This document shows, piece by piece, positions 1 to 12,934 of a DNA stretch of 64,000 bases (its first letter is position 1; the number at the start of each line of letters is the position of its first letter). The stretch comes from Styela clava (taxonomy: Eukaryota; Chordata; Ascidiacea; Stolidobranchia; Styelidae), in contig NC_135258.1 in the NCBI RefSeq assembly GCF_964204865.1, positions 12,577,001 through 12,641,000 of the forward strand. Reading direction: 5' to 3'. The notes beneath the pieces are model-generated. The model was not told where the DNA came from. It did no database searches and saw only the letters and a program-made list of their open reading frames with translations. The position numbers and the translations under genes are program-made.

Positions 1-107
1 TTTGTCATGCTTTCTGAATCCTCTTCCGGTACCCAGCTGTATTAGGCAGTACGAATGTTGATTGATGCATTAGTTAAAATACTTGGAAGCTATGAATATA
101 TTTAGAC

Positions 108-288
108 CAGTGGTTCTCAAACGGAAGGGCGTAGACAATTTTTGAGGGGCCGTGAAGCTAATACAAATAAAAATATATTTTTGAAATAACATATTTTTTG
201 AATAACATACCTTCTTACTGTTATTTGTACATTATTGTTAGCTAGTTATTTCCAAGGTAGGACGTGGCTTGAAGTTTGAGAACCACTG
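108..288. mobile_element. hAT-type MITE, 181 bp
   Basis: The ends are inverted repeats: CAGTGGTTCTCAAAC on the left and its complement on the right. The element is flanked by the perfect 8-bp duplication ATTTAGAC (100-107 and 289-296). It has no coding capacity. It lies just downstream of the last recognised RXYLT1 exon and could be intronic. Confidence 0.9.
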
Positions 289-303
289 ATTTAGACAAAT
301 TAA

Positions 304-530
304 GGTGCTCCCGAAGTATGCGAACCAAGATGGCGGACATCGGAACGTAACAGGTTAGGGTTAGGCAATAATTTTCTTCCAATTTTCCTTATTTTAGTCC
401 TATTATCAGTTCGAAGACTAGCCAAGAGCCTCCCGTAGTATTTATACCTAAAATTATGGCCTAACCCTAACCTAGTACACATATTACATTCCGATGTCCG
501 CCATCTTGGTTCGCATACTTCGGGAGCCCC
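304..530. mobile_element. Palindromic MITE, copy 1 of 5 (GGTRCTCC family)
   Basis: Nearly perfect inverted repeat with ends starting GGTGCTCCCGAAGTATGCG, flanked by an 8-bp duplication CAAATTAA (296-303 and 531-538). The arms lead into telomere-like CCTAACCCTAACC tracts. The duplication length fits a hAT-mobilised element. It abuts the 108-288 MITE: the two target duplications share one base. The open frame across it is an artefact of the palindrome. Confidence 0.88.
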
Positions 531-812
531 CAAATTAAACCATGATAATATCATGTAAAATAACTATTGTTTTTTATGAACCATATAGTAATACCATAGT
601 AGCACCAATCTAATCACTCTCATGTGGAGTCTTGACATGTTTTTATCGCTGTCGAAAACGAATTTTGAATTTTTAGAAAGTTTCAATGTTCATAAGAAAA
701 CAAAAAAGCGTTGCATGTGCCAAATATGGCTCAGGATTAGGAGCCTGGTGTAAATTTTAGCCAACTCCAATAAAGCTTTGCTCATATGCATTTTCAATAT
801 GCTATCACTTAC

Positions 813-3187
813 TTTTCTCTTGTTTTTGTGTATTTCTTTGTCTGATTTTTTATATGTTTATGCACTGTATTCATCATACCAACTCTGGATGACCCATCAT
901 ACACTGTACCAATAAAATTGAATACATATGGTCTTTGTGCACTTAAGTCCAAGAATTCTTCATTAAAATTTTGGAAATTCCTATATCTAAAAGTTGATTT
1001 GAATTTCAGAAATCAATTAATATGTTATTCCACTTTATAATCTATTACATAGACAGGCAGGCAGTTCTATATAGTATTTATTGTAAAATGTACTACTTCA
1101 CATCACTTGAGACTGATTGTAGTCAATTAGTCATAATTGAAAAATATAGTACTTTTACTCACGATGCCACTCCTAGAGGCCACTGGAAAACTAACTCATC
1201 ATCGACTAAAGTAGAATCATACACCATGAATACACATTTAATTCTGCTTTGTTGTAGGTACGGTTGAAGCCAATCATTATCACAAGTTTCGCTCCCAAGT
1301 AAAATAATTGCAACTTTTTCTATATATGCACTTTTCAATACATGATCCACCCACAGTTTTGCATTTGGAATCAGATTAGTATCTCTCGCATTGACGACCA
1401 ACACTATGTTGGGATTGGATGGTGTAAGAGCATAATCTGGTGTTAAACCATATCCAAGGTTATACCTATAGAAATAAAAGAATTATGTAAAATGAAGTGC
1501 TGTATTTAGATATTGTGGGAGATTAGAAGTTATCAAAACAAGAATCAAAATCCAAAGCTTCAGAGAAACTTCTAGGTCTGAATAAACTTTAAAATAATAA
1601 ACAGAGCTTCATGGATCTAGCTTCACACAAATACCGTTCAAATTGGTCAGGGACCACAAGAACTTATTTCAGACTTTGTGTAAATGTAACAAATATTAGG
1701 TTTGAAATTACAACTAAACTATGATAAAGCTGCTAGCATTAAACCCAGTGGTGAAATTCAAATTTTTTGTCAGCCGTTTCCTTCACAAAAGTCATATTTT
1801 TCAGCTGTTTCTGTTACAAACAGAACAGTAACCAGTAATGCTAACCGGTTCGCTGATCTCATAAAATTCCGTGAGACGGTCATATTGGACTGGCTGAATC
1901 CCACCACTGATTAAACCTAATGTTAAGAATAATTTGTACCCTATTTATATAGTATACTTTATAGAAAAGTTGTCAGTCTTCAATGAACTCTGTATCCATC
2001 CATTATTTAAATTGTATTGGGTTATTTCTCCATGAAGTATGTTTCTCCACAAATATATTCCCAAACCACATGTATCCCAGATAGCAAATTCGCATTGCTC
2101 TTGGTGGGAATCAACATTTAAGGTCCTGTCCCTGGGTACTTGAGATCCTTTGTGAATATATTGAAGTCATAAATGTACAACTATTTTCGATAATTACGAA
2201 CTGCAGAGGGCATACCACGTAAAAGTGGTGTATGCTAGTTCTGTAGTTATCTGCACCGCATAGTATCGTTCCTAATTTCATCCAGAGTATAACACAGTAA
2301 CAATACTGCAATAGGGTATGGATACATGAAACACATAAATTGACCCACTATATGATATTCTAAACTTAAGGAATTTGAAAGTTTTTAGGGAAGAAATTCG
2401 GGTCTAGTATAGTTTAGTACCACAAATACTTCCAGTGGGTGTAGCATAATGAATTTTGCATATGATATTCCTAACCCCTACCTGACTATGCTATCAAAAA
2501 ATTACGTCACTACGACGTCACCATCGCGTCATATGGCTTGCCGAAGTATAATTAACATCGCCCAAAATGGCATATGCGCCGCCGATAACGAACTCGCTAA
2601 CGCCGGCGATCTCTCTCTTATCGTGATCGTTGTGGCGAGCTAACGAGAGAAATAGCTTGCTCGATTTCGGGTGATCGTCTGCGCGTTTTGGATGACCATC
2701 CGCATACCTTGGTGGGCCTTATTACGCCACTGTGACGTTCAAATGACGTAATTTTTCGGTGATGTAGTTAGGTGGGGGTTAGGATTGACATATGCAAAAA
2801 TTGTTGAGCCAGGTCAACTAGAAGTACGTGTGGTACTAAACTATACCAGACCCAGAAATTCTACTTTGTATACTTAAGGTTTAGTGTAGTAGGCTAATAC
2901 TAATAATATTTACTTTTTTAGCATTATTATAATGCATAGAATGCACATATTATAAACTATTGAAAATGAAGTACAACAGGTGTACAAAAAAGATAAAAAT
3001 CAAGATTGTACTCAAGCTGTCAAGTTAAATCTGTAAATCCTACCTGAATTAGACTAATGAACCCACCTGGATATCTTTTCACACCAGTCTCAGATTTTGA
3101 CAGTGCTACATAGGCTCCGTACAACGAAACAAGTCCGTAAGAAACACAAACAAGCAACAATGTGAACCCCTGTTTCCACCGTTTCAT
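813..3187 (-). CDS. RXYLT1: Ribitol xylosyltransferase 1 (TMEM5) homologue, 5' part only
   Basis: Type II membrane glycosyltransferase; the vertebrate enzyme adds xylose to ribitol phosphate on O-mannosyl glycans of alpha-dystroglycan in the Golgi. Four coding exons read leftwards: 3187-3044, 2097-1958, 1465-1163 and 986-813, giving 761 nt (253 codons plus 2 nt). All junctions keep frame. The first exon encodes a short basic start (MKRWKQ) and a hydrophobic signal anchor at residues 8-28. Family-diagnostic segments are IYLW in exon 2, LLGSETCDNDW and FQWPLGVA in exon 3, and YRNF plus RPYVFNFIGTVYD in exon 4. Donors are GTAGGA, GTATAC, GTGAGT and GTAAGT. The luminal linker after the anchor is about 60 residues shorter than in human, so a small exon between 2098 and 3043 may have been missed. 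The C-terminal half of the transferase was not found in 1-812 and probably lies left of the window. Identity rests on recalled similarity to human TMEM5. Confidence 0.9.
2400..2853. mobile_element. hAT-type non-autonomous element, 454 bp
   Basis: Inverted ends GGGTCTAGTATAGTTTAGTA / TACTAAACTATACCAGACCC, with the perfect 8-bp target duplication AGAAATTC (2392-2399 and 2854-2861). It sits in the inferred RXYLT1 intron between coding exons 1 and 2. The short frame inside it has no family resemblance. The interior is GC-richer than the flanks. Confidence 0.9.
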
Positions 3188-3297
3188 GCCCCACGACGTA
3201 CCGGTAGTGAACTGTGCAATTTCAATATATATTCGTATAAAATATACGTACCGGTACGTATAAAATTGGTAGTCACTACAAACTCTATGACCCCTTT

Positions 3298-3335
3298 CCT
3301 CTCCGGGATAAATATGTAAATCCTATCCTCATTCA
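3298..3335 (+). repeat. SINE tail fragment
   Basis: Short stretch matching, in opposite orientation, the non-tRNA end of the SINE copies at 14467-14800 and 36945-37370 (CTCTCCGGGATAAATATG). Only the tail remains. Confidence 0.6.
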
Positions 3336-3409
3336 GTTATAGCCTAAAAGTCCTATAGTGGTGGTAGCAGCGCATCGGAGGAGGGTTGGTAGCATAAAAG
3401 TCATATTGG

Positions 3410-4290
3410 GGATGGCAAAATAGGGATGGCGAAATACGGTCGAAAGGTGGCAGATTAGGGATGGCGAAATAGGGACGAAAAGCCAAATTGGGGATGGCAA
3501 AATGCGGTCGAAGCGTGGCAGATTAGGGATGGCGAAATACGGTCGAATGGTGGCAGATTAGGGATGGCAAAATGCGGTCGAAGCGTGGTGGCAGATTAGG
3601 GATGGCAAAATGCGGTCGATGGGTGTCAGTTTTTGCCAAATCGACTGTCATAATGCGCTGTTTAGTATACAGATAACAATAAACAATTGCCTCAAAATGA
3701 CAAAGAAATATGGCCAAAGTGTTTAGATTTGGGGCTGATGAAATGGATTAGTACCTGTCAAATTCGGGCTGGGAAAACACAGTCGATGAGTGTCAAAATG
3801 GGATGGCGAAATGGGGTCGAAGCGTGGCAGATTAGGGATGGCGAAATGCGTTCGAAGCGTGGCAGATTAGGGATGGCAAAATGCGGTCGAAGCGTGGTGG
3901 CAGATTAGGGATGGCAAAATGCGGTCGAAGCGTGGTGGCAGATTAGGGATGGCGAAATACGGTCGAAGCGTGGCAGATTAGGGATGGCAAAATGCGGTCG
4001 AAGCGTGGTGGCAGATTAGGGATGGCGAAATACGGTCGAAGCGTGGCAGGTTAGGGATGGCGAAATACGGTCGAAGCGTGGCAGGTTAGGGATGGCAAAA
4101 TACGGTCGAAGCGTGGCAGATTAGGGATGGCGAAATGCGGACGAAGCGTGTCAAATTGGGGGTGGCGAAATAGGGTCGATTCCTGTCAGGTTAGAGATGA
4201 TGAAATATGGTCGATGCGTTTCAGATTAGGGAGGGCGAAATAGGGCAGTGGGTTGACGGGTGTCATGTTAAGGATGGCGAAATGCGTGTC
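3410..4290. repeat. 35-bp minisatellite, block 1
   Basis: About 20 imperfect copies of a 35-bp unit, readable as GTGGCAGATTAGGGATGGC followed by GAAATACGGTCGAAGC. Some units lose or gain a GTG. Variation increases toward both ends. The block starts beside TAGTGGTGGTAGCA, a motif that also borders the inverted block at 13.8 kb. Open frames across it come from the repeat and are not genes. Confidence 0.95.
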
Positions 4291-4540
4291 AGATTTGGAA
4301 ACGAACATTGTCAAATTTAAGAAACTAATCTGATCAGTGTTTCACATTTTAAAATTCATTTAAAAGGTATTGTCCGATTTTACATCGTGTCTTTATTTTA
4401 TGATTAATTTTAATGTTTTATATATTATTACATTTTTTTCATCAAGTCTTGAACATTCTTTTTATATTTTTCTGATTAATAATTTTAATACAATCTTTTA
4501 ATGTTTGATATATTATTACGTTTCTCTCATCAAGTTTTGG

Positions 4541-4648
4541 GTACTCCTGAAGTATGCGCACCAAGATGTCGCACAACCTGAACCCTAACCTGGTACACAA
4601 CCTGAGTTCAGGTTGTGCGCCAGCTTGTTGCGCATATTTCAAGAGGTC
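4541..4648. mobile_element. Palindromic MITE, copy 2 of 5
   Basis: Ends GTACTCCTGAAGTATGCG and a degenerate complement ending AAGAGGT. The loop contains CTGAACCCTAACCTGG. No clean target duplication is visible and the right arm carries several substitutions, so this is an older copy. Confidence 0.75.
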
Positions 4649-6566
4649 TGCATTGGCTGGCATAGCATTGTGGATCGTGCCTTCATTTATGAGGTCATAT
4701 GTTTTATCTCTTTCGTCATGGAAATTTCAATTTTTCCCTGGTATTATTGACCCTACAATTTTTTACGCCACCCCGAAGCCTTCGATATTTCTATTCCAAA
4801 TACTGTTATTAAACAATTCTTTTCAATTACAAATTATTTAAATTGCTCAAATATATATGTAGAAGAATCCTGTTTTGCTTTAAAATATTTTTGGCATAAT
4901 TCACGATCACACTGCATGAAGAGTTCATTCTCCGTGTTTCGTTAATTTCAATTCTCAAAATTTCTTTCGAAGTTAATTGGTTTTATAATTTGAATATAAC
5001 CTTTTGATGTAAAGATGTGTTCGATATATTATGCTATAAAATGATTTTTATGATATTGGGTGAATTCCTATCTAGAGGAGAGTCTTTGAATAGGAATATA
5101 CGTTGTAGTATTACTCACTTTTGTATATATGATATTATTCATGAAAACGCGACAAACTATTTGAACTGCGTAAAAATGAAAATGCGACTTTTGTATAACA
5201 CTGGCAAAGAATCTACGAAAGGCAAGGTAATTAAACATAGGGATTTTGGTATAAACAGTTCAAAAACCAACTAATAGAAGATTTCAACACAAAATGTTGG
5301 AAACCACCAAATTCATCCATTTTATCGTTTCTCAGAAAGAAAATGTCGAAGACTAGTTTACTTTTTAGGAATCTTCTTGCATGCTTTACTTCTTGAGGAA
5401 CATAATTACCATTACTTGGTACAGAATCCAACCCATGTCTTACTGGATAGCGAAGGAGCAACTTATAAATTAATGTGTTACGTGTAACGCAAGTCTTGTT
5501 CTCTGTTGCAATTGAATTCCAAGGAAAGACGCATTTGCGACGAATTTTTCGTGCTGTTTGGAATAGGGTGGGTTAGACCTTGGTGCTATATATATCCGCA
5601 TTGTTTAATATTTAATGGTGCTTATAACTGGCGTAGTTTCGTGCACCGTTATTTCGCGTTCAAATGCGTTTGATGAGGGATTAATTTTGAGCTAGTAATA
5701 CGTTCAATATTCATATCTAATGATTGTAATATTTGTTCTGGTGAGTATAAGATACAAAAAGCCTTTCTAGATTTTCAATTGAAATCAAATGAAATTATAC
5801 TTTCAAAAACTTAAAGGCGAAATGTTTTGAAAACATTCTGCGCTGAGCAGGGTCTCTATAATTGTACGGACATTTAGCGAAATAAAGCCAGTGAAATACT
5901 TCCCTGAATATTGGACATTTACACTGGAGTCAAATTACTACTAATCTGCAACTGAAAATTTTCAACCTAATTGTTTTTGAACTTTACAAAACAATCTCAA
6001 ACATTTGATGGTCAGAAAACGCTAATGTTTCATGTAGTAGTCAGGGAACACGCAATTTGATGGGTTAGTCTAGCAGGAATGGCGAACCTTTTTAAAGAAT
6101 TGGGTCGAAAATTATTGTTGTATTGTAGAAAAGAAGACTGTGGTTCGTAGACAGGGTTGTCCAAAACGAACCAAATATTCGAATACATTTTCGGCTGATT
6201 TTCGAATAATATATAGTCTGTTTTTATCGTAAACACGGTTTTTCGTTTTTGCGGGAATCTTCAAACGATTTTACACATTCATTTCCATTACGTCAAGAAA
6301 TTGAAGATTATTCAATGTCGTAATTGTTATGATACCCAATAAATTGTCGCAAGTCGGAAAACAAGTCGATTTATTAGAGGTAATAATCAATACTTTTTCC
6401 CGCTTTATGGCAAATAATTTTGATAATGATATTTGAAAGTTTCGACTTTTTACTGGGATGATTTTCTGTTGTGCAAATTATTCATATCCATGACCGATAC
6501 CAGCATATAAAATTATTATGCGTTATTAATTTAGTTTTGTTTAACGTAACTTATGGTTGCGACGAC
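4649..6566. other. Intergenic, nothing recognised
   Basis: AT-rich sequence on both strands. Open frames are short, lack family resemblance and have no convincing splice neighbours. A TTCGAATA-rich stretch near 6160-6210 resembles the ends of the 7205-8866 element and may be an element fragment. Confidence 0.5.
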
Positions 6567-7021
6567 AATTTGTGAGCATAAAATGTGTAGTGAACTGCCC
6601 GATATTATTCATTTTTGATTCCTATTTTCGGATTTACTGAATAATAAAAGTATTATTACTCTGAAATCTACTGGAATTTGTGGACTTAAAATGTGTGGCA
6701 AGGTGCCCGAATATAATTAATTTCTGATTCGTATTCACAAAATAATATTACTCAAAAATACACTACACGGACTTAAAATGTGTGGTAAAGTGCCCGAATA
6801 TAATTAATTTTTTATTCGTATTTACAAAATAATAAAAACATTATTACTCCAAAATACAACGGCAATTTGTGGGCTTAAAATGTGTGGTAAAGTGCCCGAA
6901 TATAATTAATTGCTGATTCGTATTTTCGTATTCACAAAATAATAAAAGTATTATTACTCCAAAATACAACGGCAATTTGTGGGCTTAAAATGTGTGGTAA
7001 AGTGCCGGAATATAATTAATG
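6567..7021. repeat. ~100-bp tandem array, about 4.5 units
   Basis: Each unit carries CTTAAAATGTGTGG, then GTGCCCGAATATAATTAAT, then an AATAATAAAAGTATTATTAC stretch. The first unit (6567-6670) is the most diverged and the last two are nearly identical, as expected from unequal exchange. No coding potential. Confidence 0.9.
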
Positions 7022-7204
7022 ATTACGTCATTAATGATCAACGTCATTAATAAATGATTACTCATGATTACGTCGACTTATAAAAGAATAAAAGCGTTAC
7101 TATCCTAAAATATATATCGCAGTAATCTGTGAATATGAAATGCCTGGTAATATAGCCAGTTATTCCATTGTTTATTGCATGCAAATTCCTTCGCATATTA
7201 TAGA

Positions 7205-8866
7205 TAGGGGTGGGCGAAATCGAATATTTTTTTCGAATCGAATAGTTCGAATATTTTTAACGAATACCGAATAGTCGAATAACGAATTTTTTTTCATACA
7301 CAACAGGAGGTCTACAACGTCGGTCGATACTCCATTTGAAAATTAATAAAGACATTGAAAAATCGGCTACAAAGCGTTTTTTTACTGGTTAATTTCGTCA
7401 TAATCATGATTGTTTTTGTCACCGTGACCGTTTTTGCGGTGATATATAATCTATAATACCGCCCTTTCTGTTATTTGCAAGTATTAATTCTTCCGCGTCG
7501 GCGGACATCGACGTTTATATTTCGGGTTTACCCGTGCGTTCACGTCGGCAGCAGCTGTTAAAACCATAAAGGATTGATGTAAAAACCCAAATTAATATTA
7601 TTCTAATTTTTATCATTTGCGTTAGCTTTCATATTACTTTTCAACGTTTGTAAATTTACCGTCACAATATTAAGCGAACGGCGATATTATTATCGATACC
7701 GGGATGCAGATATTTATTAAGACAATACCGTAATTAACTTTGCTATGTTACTTTACAGATAAACCTCGCAGAGCTGCGATTGCGTCAATCCCGAATGTTG
7801 ATTTAAAATAGTGACTAAATAATTCGGCAATAAAGGCATTTCTGCGTGGCCATATGACGAGATGACGTTAATAAACAGCGCTTCTTGAATAATAATTTGC
7901 ATATGCGACCTAATGCTGAAAAAATTGCGCTTTTGTACTTTTGTGCCTAATAGATGGCCAGGCGCTATTTATAACTAACTCTTCCAAGTTCCGACGTTTT
8001 CTTTCAACAAACCGCGCGGTCATTATAGCTAATATCGTTACCGAGTAGTTCACAATTTTATTTACGGAATTTGCGAATTCACTTTTACTTCTCTTGACAA
8101 TTTTGACAATGTCACGCCCTATTTATTAGTGCAAAAATGCTCAAAATATAACGAATGTAATCATTTCCGACGATACAACAATTCGTAAACGAGACGGTGC
8201 GCGTTGTTACATCGAAATTCACGATTGATTTTACGCCATACTCCTGTTCACGATTTCTACACTCCACCCGCCATGCATGCCCGAGTGAAATGTTTACACT
8301 TTCGAAACATTATTTGGTCAAGAATGAAACGAATCACGAAAGAATTATTTGAAAGTACATTAAAAGAACTATGTCCTGCCATTTCTTTTCTGGTCATAGC
8401 TTGTTCGTGTTATACTATGTATATATCGTTTCACGCAAAAGTTAATTCAACTTTTAATTTTCGTTAAACAAATTTATGTTTGGTTTATTCATGAAACGGC
8501 TAATCACGTGCCGACAATCATACGGAGTTTAAAATCTGGAATATTTATTTTAAATACCTCATCAGATTTAACGTTTCTAAATTTAGGGAACGGTGTCGTT
8601 ACCTCTTTGTGCAACATAGGGAATTAAAATGAACGATCAAAACGCAAAGAAAACAAATAACACCACAACGCAAAAACGATTTTTCAAATTTGTCTGTTAG
8701 CGAGCGAGCTTGTAGGTGAATTCTCGCGCAATTCACGATCGGTTCACAGACGTTCCGTGTCCAAGCGAAGCGACGCAGATCACGTGGTACCCGATATTCG
8801 AATAGTAAAATGCCATTCGAATAATTCAATATTCGATTCGCTATTCGAATATTTCGCCCAGCCCTA
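7205..8866. mobile_element. hAT-type element, 1.66 kb, no intact transposase
   Basis: Ends TAGGGGTGGGCGAAAT and ATTTCGCCCAGCCCTA form inverted repeats, flanked by the perfect 8-bp duplication ATTATAGA (7197-7204 and 8867-8874). Inside each end are clusters of TTCGAATA. The interior has frames of up to about 90 residues at 8204-8467 without transposase motifs. Either non-autonomous or badly decayed. Its end design matches the 29798-31387 element. Confidence 0.9.
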
Positions 8867-8874
8867 ATTATAGA

Positions 8875-10114
8875 TAAGCGTTTTTTGAACTTCAAATGTA
8901 TTCGAAACAGTGAACTATTCGGTATTGGCCACTCGTAGGTATTTAATTGATGAGAAACCCGCTGCCGCAATTTTTCCGTGAGACTCATAATCTTTGAAGT
9001 TGAAGGACTAAGGTAATATCTTGTACTCGATTTTATGTAATTTGTGTAATACTAATTACCGAAATATGTTCCAACGCTACGGTAAATATTCCCGTGGTTT
9101 CAAAAGAGCTTTGAAACGGGATTTCACTGTATGAGAATTGCATTTTTAGATTGGCATTTTTAGATTGTTGAAGTCACTACCACTCTAATCACAACCCCCT
9201 AACGACTACGTGATTGAAGAGGCGTTAGAAACTCTTCATTTCATTTTCAGTTTTCCACGATAAAAACAGTGAATGAGGAGGCCTCTTTATTTCATTTTAT
9301 TCAGTTTTCCACGATAAAAACAATCTCAAAACTTTCCAAGACTAGACTAACATTGAAAACATATTGAACGGTATATATGTAGGGATGAATTAAATGTCCC
9401 TGAACTAAATGACCAGAGAGTTTGACAAGCCCGTGAATCGATGCTCTAAGAACGACCAGAGATCGTAGGTTTTATGGTATTTTCAAATTTGAGGTAATGG
9501 CATTGGTTACTTAAGATATGTAAATGGTGAAGGACTCAAAGTAAGGTATAAGGCATTAAAAAGTGGTATAATGGTCTAGTTGTTGTCACTAAGTAGGTTT
9601 AAAAAAATCATCATCATTAATCATTTCAAAATTGAGCAACATTAAAGTTGGCTCATGTAATATGATATGATTTTGAAAGTTTTATATTATAGAAACGAAA
9701 GCGCACTGACATGAGAGTGAGAGTATATTCCTTCAAATGGCCAGAATGAATCATGTATACAGCACCTAATGAAAGTGATGAATTGAATATTCCCGTTTTT
9801 GAAGAAATACCGTTCACAAGCAACAAGAAATATATGACATTGGAAGGCATAGAGAGTGAGGGTTAAATGCTAATTGGAGTGCTTAGTATCAGCAATAGTG
9901 TCAGCATCAGCATTCAGCATTTCCCTGATTACAGGGAATTAATAAAAATAGAAGAAAGAACACCAATGTTAAATTATAAATTACAATAGTTTTTCATTCT
10001 GCTTTTAAGAAAATTACAAGCAGGACATTCATGAGAGAACACGCAAATTTTAGTGAACCATGCATGTTTATTCATACATGCGCGCAAGAAAGAAGTTGTA
10101 AACGGAAATAAAGG
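8875..10114. other. Intergenic, nothing recognised
   Basis: AT-rich. A short imperfect duplication of TTCAGTTTTCCACGATAAAA occurs at about 9248-9325. No supported exon on either strand. Confidence 0.5.
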
Positions 10115-10316
10115 GTGACCGTACATTTGAACCCATGTACATTTGAACCCATGCGTATATCCACGGGTTCAATCTATATGCGGGTGCTAAAACCCATGGG
10201 TTAGGGTTAGTATGGGTTTAACTATCCGTGAAACAAAAAAAATTCCATAGGTGCAATAGCATACATGTGCAATTGTCATGGGTTCAAATGTACGTGGGTT
10301 CAAATGTAATGGAACC
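10115..10316. mobile_element. MITE with doubled terminal motif
   Basis: Each end carries TACATTTGAACCCA twice, in inverted orientation at the two ends. The flanks share GAAATAA, giving a probable 8-bp duplication with one mismatch. Non-coding. Confidence 0.75.
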
Positions 10317-11180
10317 GAAATAATAAGATGAAATTTGAGATAACATGAAGCACATAATTTGAGATGACATGATGCTATAAAGATATCGGGTATAAATGCA
10401 AAATGGGAAATCCTACATCATTTACAGTAAGGTTCAAAATGTGAACACAAAAATTGGGATATCCAACCAATAAAAAATTATTACATTATTAAGAAATTAA
10501 TTCACAATATTTTATAATAATGAAAGCATATAACACCAGTATATCATATTGATTCGAAATGTTGTCACACAATTACATGTGTTTCCATGCATAGTTTGGC
10601 ATATTAAAACATGAACTTAACCAAAGGACTTAGTAAATGCTAGGACATTATCTGGGGGAAGACATATTTTCACTGCAAGATTTCAAGATTACACACTGAA
10701 AACTATTGCTACGGAAAGTGATCAGGAAGTTCATTATAGAATATATATAACAGCATATGCACCCACCAACATAAATAACAAGTTTATCTTATAACAAGAA
10801 CAAAATAACACAGTATGGAGTAGTAGCAGAGAAATTGTTATTTTAGGATTGCAGACAATGCATTAGTACAAAGTGGTTATGATTCATGAATGAAAATCAG
10901 ATCTTATTGATTGACTTCAAAACAAACAAGGACTAGACAAAGTATATAATATCGTGTACACAAATGCTACAGTCCCCATAAATAGTGTTTAATAATTGGC
11001 AAAAAATACTGAAAGCAAATTAAAACATAATTCTGTATCTTGGAAAAATGTAATCTCAAACAAATACAATTTAGTATGTTGCACGTTATTAGAAGAAAAA
11101 AATAAATATTTGGAATTTGTGTACACAAGTTGAAGTCAGTGACATTAATTTGAACAGTAGCACAAATAGAGCTATTATGT
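10317..11180. other. Intergenic, nothing recognised
   Basis: Very AT-rich on both strands with no open frame of interest. No repeat was found that matches elsewhere in the window. Confidence 0.5.
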
Positions 11181-11188
11181 TATTAAAC

Positions 11189-11321
11189 GACGCTTCCGTA
11201 GTATGTGCACTGAGATGGCGTACAACCTGATAACCCTAACCTGATCTGATACACATACTATGTTCAGGCTGTGTGCCATCTTGGTGCACATGCTGAGACG
11301 GGATGCACACACGGGAGCACC
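11189..11321. mobile_element. Palindromic MITE, copy 3 of 5
   Basis: Arms resemble copies 1, 2, 4 and 5 (GTATGTGCAC...GTGCACATGC) around a CTGATAACCCTAACCTGATC loop. The flanks carry a perfect 8-bp duplication TATTAAAC (11181-11188 and 11322-11329). The outer arms are diverged from the other copies. Confidence 0.85.
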
Positions 11322-11329
11322 TATTAAAC

Positions 11330-12934
11330 ATATAAAGGTATTCAATCTCAGCGATTGTGTGATCTCAGTGATTTTAGGTAGGGTTAGGAATCGAATTTTA
11401 TGAGAATGTCTTCAAGACACGAAAATGGAAATCACAAAAGTAAGTGAGATTGCATACTAGTAGCAAGTCGAAATGATAAAATATTTGTGGAAGTAAAGGA
11501 TCAGACCAGGAGAATGCACTCTTTCAAATGTTTGTGTGAATAAAATGATAACTATAGGGCTGACTATGTGCTATTAGGTGAAATCTATGAAAAAGTTGAT
11601 CTGTCATAAAAATGTTTAGATTAGCTGGATGGATAACCTTGGATGCAACAATGGGAATACAGTTTGCATAAAAAACAGTAGCAATAAATAAACTATAAAA
11701 CAAGATTAAAAATGAGAGTGATTTTTATGATTGATCCAAGTTACATTAACAAAAATAGGAAAATTATTTTAATAGAAGCAATTATGGCAAATAAACAACT
11801 CTTACTAACATATGGATTAGCAAACATACACTAAAGTTTAATGTTTTATATGCCCTTTACAAATAACAAGTATCTAATTTCTCATTTTACATTTGCCTTA
11901 TAAGCTAAAATGCTGAATAAATATTAAATATTACTAGATTAGAATGGTTCCTTTATGAAATTTGAACATAATCATATTCCAAGAACTTGTGAAATACTAC
12001 ACGAAGCTATTGTGTTAGAAAGTATCTTCAATACATTTTTGTACAAGGGTAAAGTTAACTATGACAAAATAGGAACCTCTGTCAGCTGAAAGATAATTAT
12101 CACTTTTTAATAAGTTGCCCGAAGCAATGATCAGCAATGATACCAAATCTGAACTGAAACGTAAGTTTCAGCACTTCAAATCCATAAACCTTCTCAAGTT
12201 TCAGAATATTTGCAAATTGAACCAATACACAGTAGAGTATGTGAGACGGTCATCGGTGTTTTGAAGTACAGAGATAGTTTTGGAGATAAAACTATATCAA
12301 GTCCCATGTCACAATTCATTTGTGGGCATGTAGTGGACCTATGGATCGTTTTGTTATTATGTTGTTGTTCTTTGACACATATTGAAAAACTGCTTTTCTT
12401 GTTGATTACTGGACGAATTGCTTTGAAATTTTCAATGGTTTAAGATTGATTTGCCTGAAGGCTATTACTTTCATATATTTCCAATATTTCTGCATGGAAT
12501 TCATTTCTTTTGTGCTATGACCTCATCAAAAATTGCCACCATGTGGCGGTTCATCGTGCGCAGCGAGTCACGAGGTCAGCGAACATTGGTGCTTCTAGTG
12601 TTTAGCGAACCGTCAAAGGTAAGCTGGACTACTGCTTCGCTCAGGCTGCGTGTCCATATATTTGAGCATCGCTCTCTTGTTGAAAGTGCAAACTATAAAG
12701 TTCTTGATCCCCTTTCTGGCACAAATAGACTCACTTCAGTCATTGCAGCAATATCCCTAAAGACTAGATAACCTTAATCTTCATATCTGAAATTATATCA
12801 AAATACTTGACAGAGTTTCAAGTAGTCATTATAGACTTAATGTCATTTACGATAAAATTTTATAATGGAATTGGAAGTTCGGGGCTTTTACTACAGTTAA
12901 TTAACATGACATGTGTCTCGCTCGGATTAACGAT
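11330..12934. other. Intergenic; one orphan open frame
   Basis: Mostly AT-rich non-coding sequence. The exception is an open frame at 12451-12771 (+) containing GCCACCATG at 12535-12543 and a possible donor AAG|GTAAGC at 12617-12620. No family was recognised, so it is not called as a gene. Confidence 0.4.

Noticed and set aside
1-90. Minus-strand stretch with a weak NTxGYR...IQKA resemblance to the late part of RXYLT1
   Set aside because: Needs gaps, lacks the conserved CPxG, and runs into a TGA. No convincing splice sites.
300-554. 84-residue minus frame
   Set aside because: Lies across the palindromic MITE at 304-530 and exists because of the inverted repeat.
3687-3908. 73-residue frame
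   Set aside because: Translation of the 35-bp minisatellite.
3410-4290. CRISPR-like array
   Set aside because: Units are contiguous 35-bp tandem repeats without unique spacers, in eukaryotic DNA.
8599-8988. 129-residue minus frame
   Set aside because: Crosses the right end and target duplication of the 7205-8866 hAT element, with no family match.
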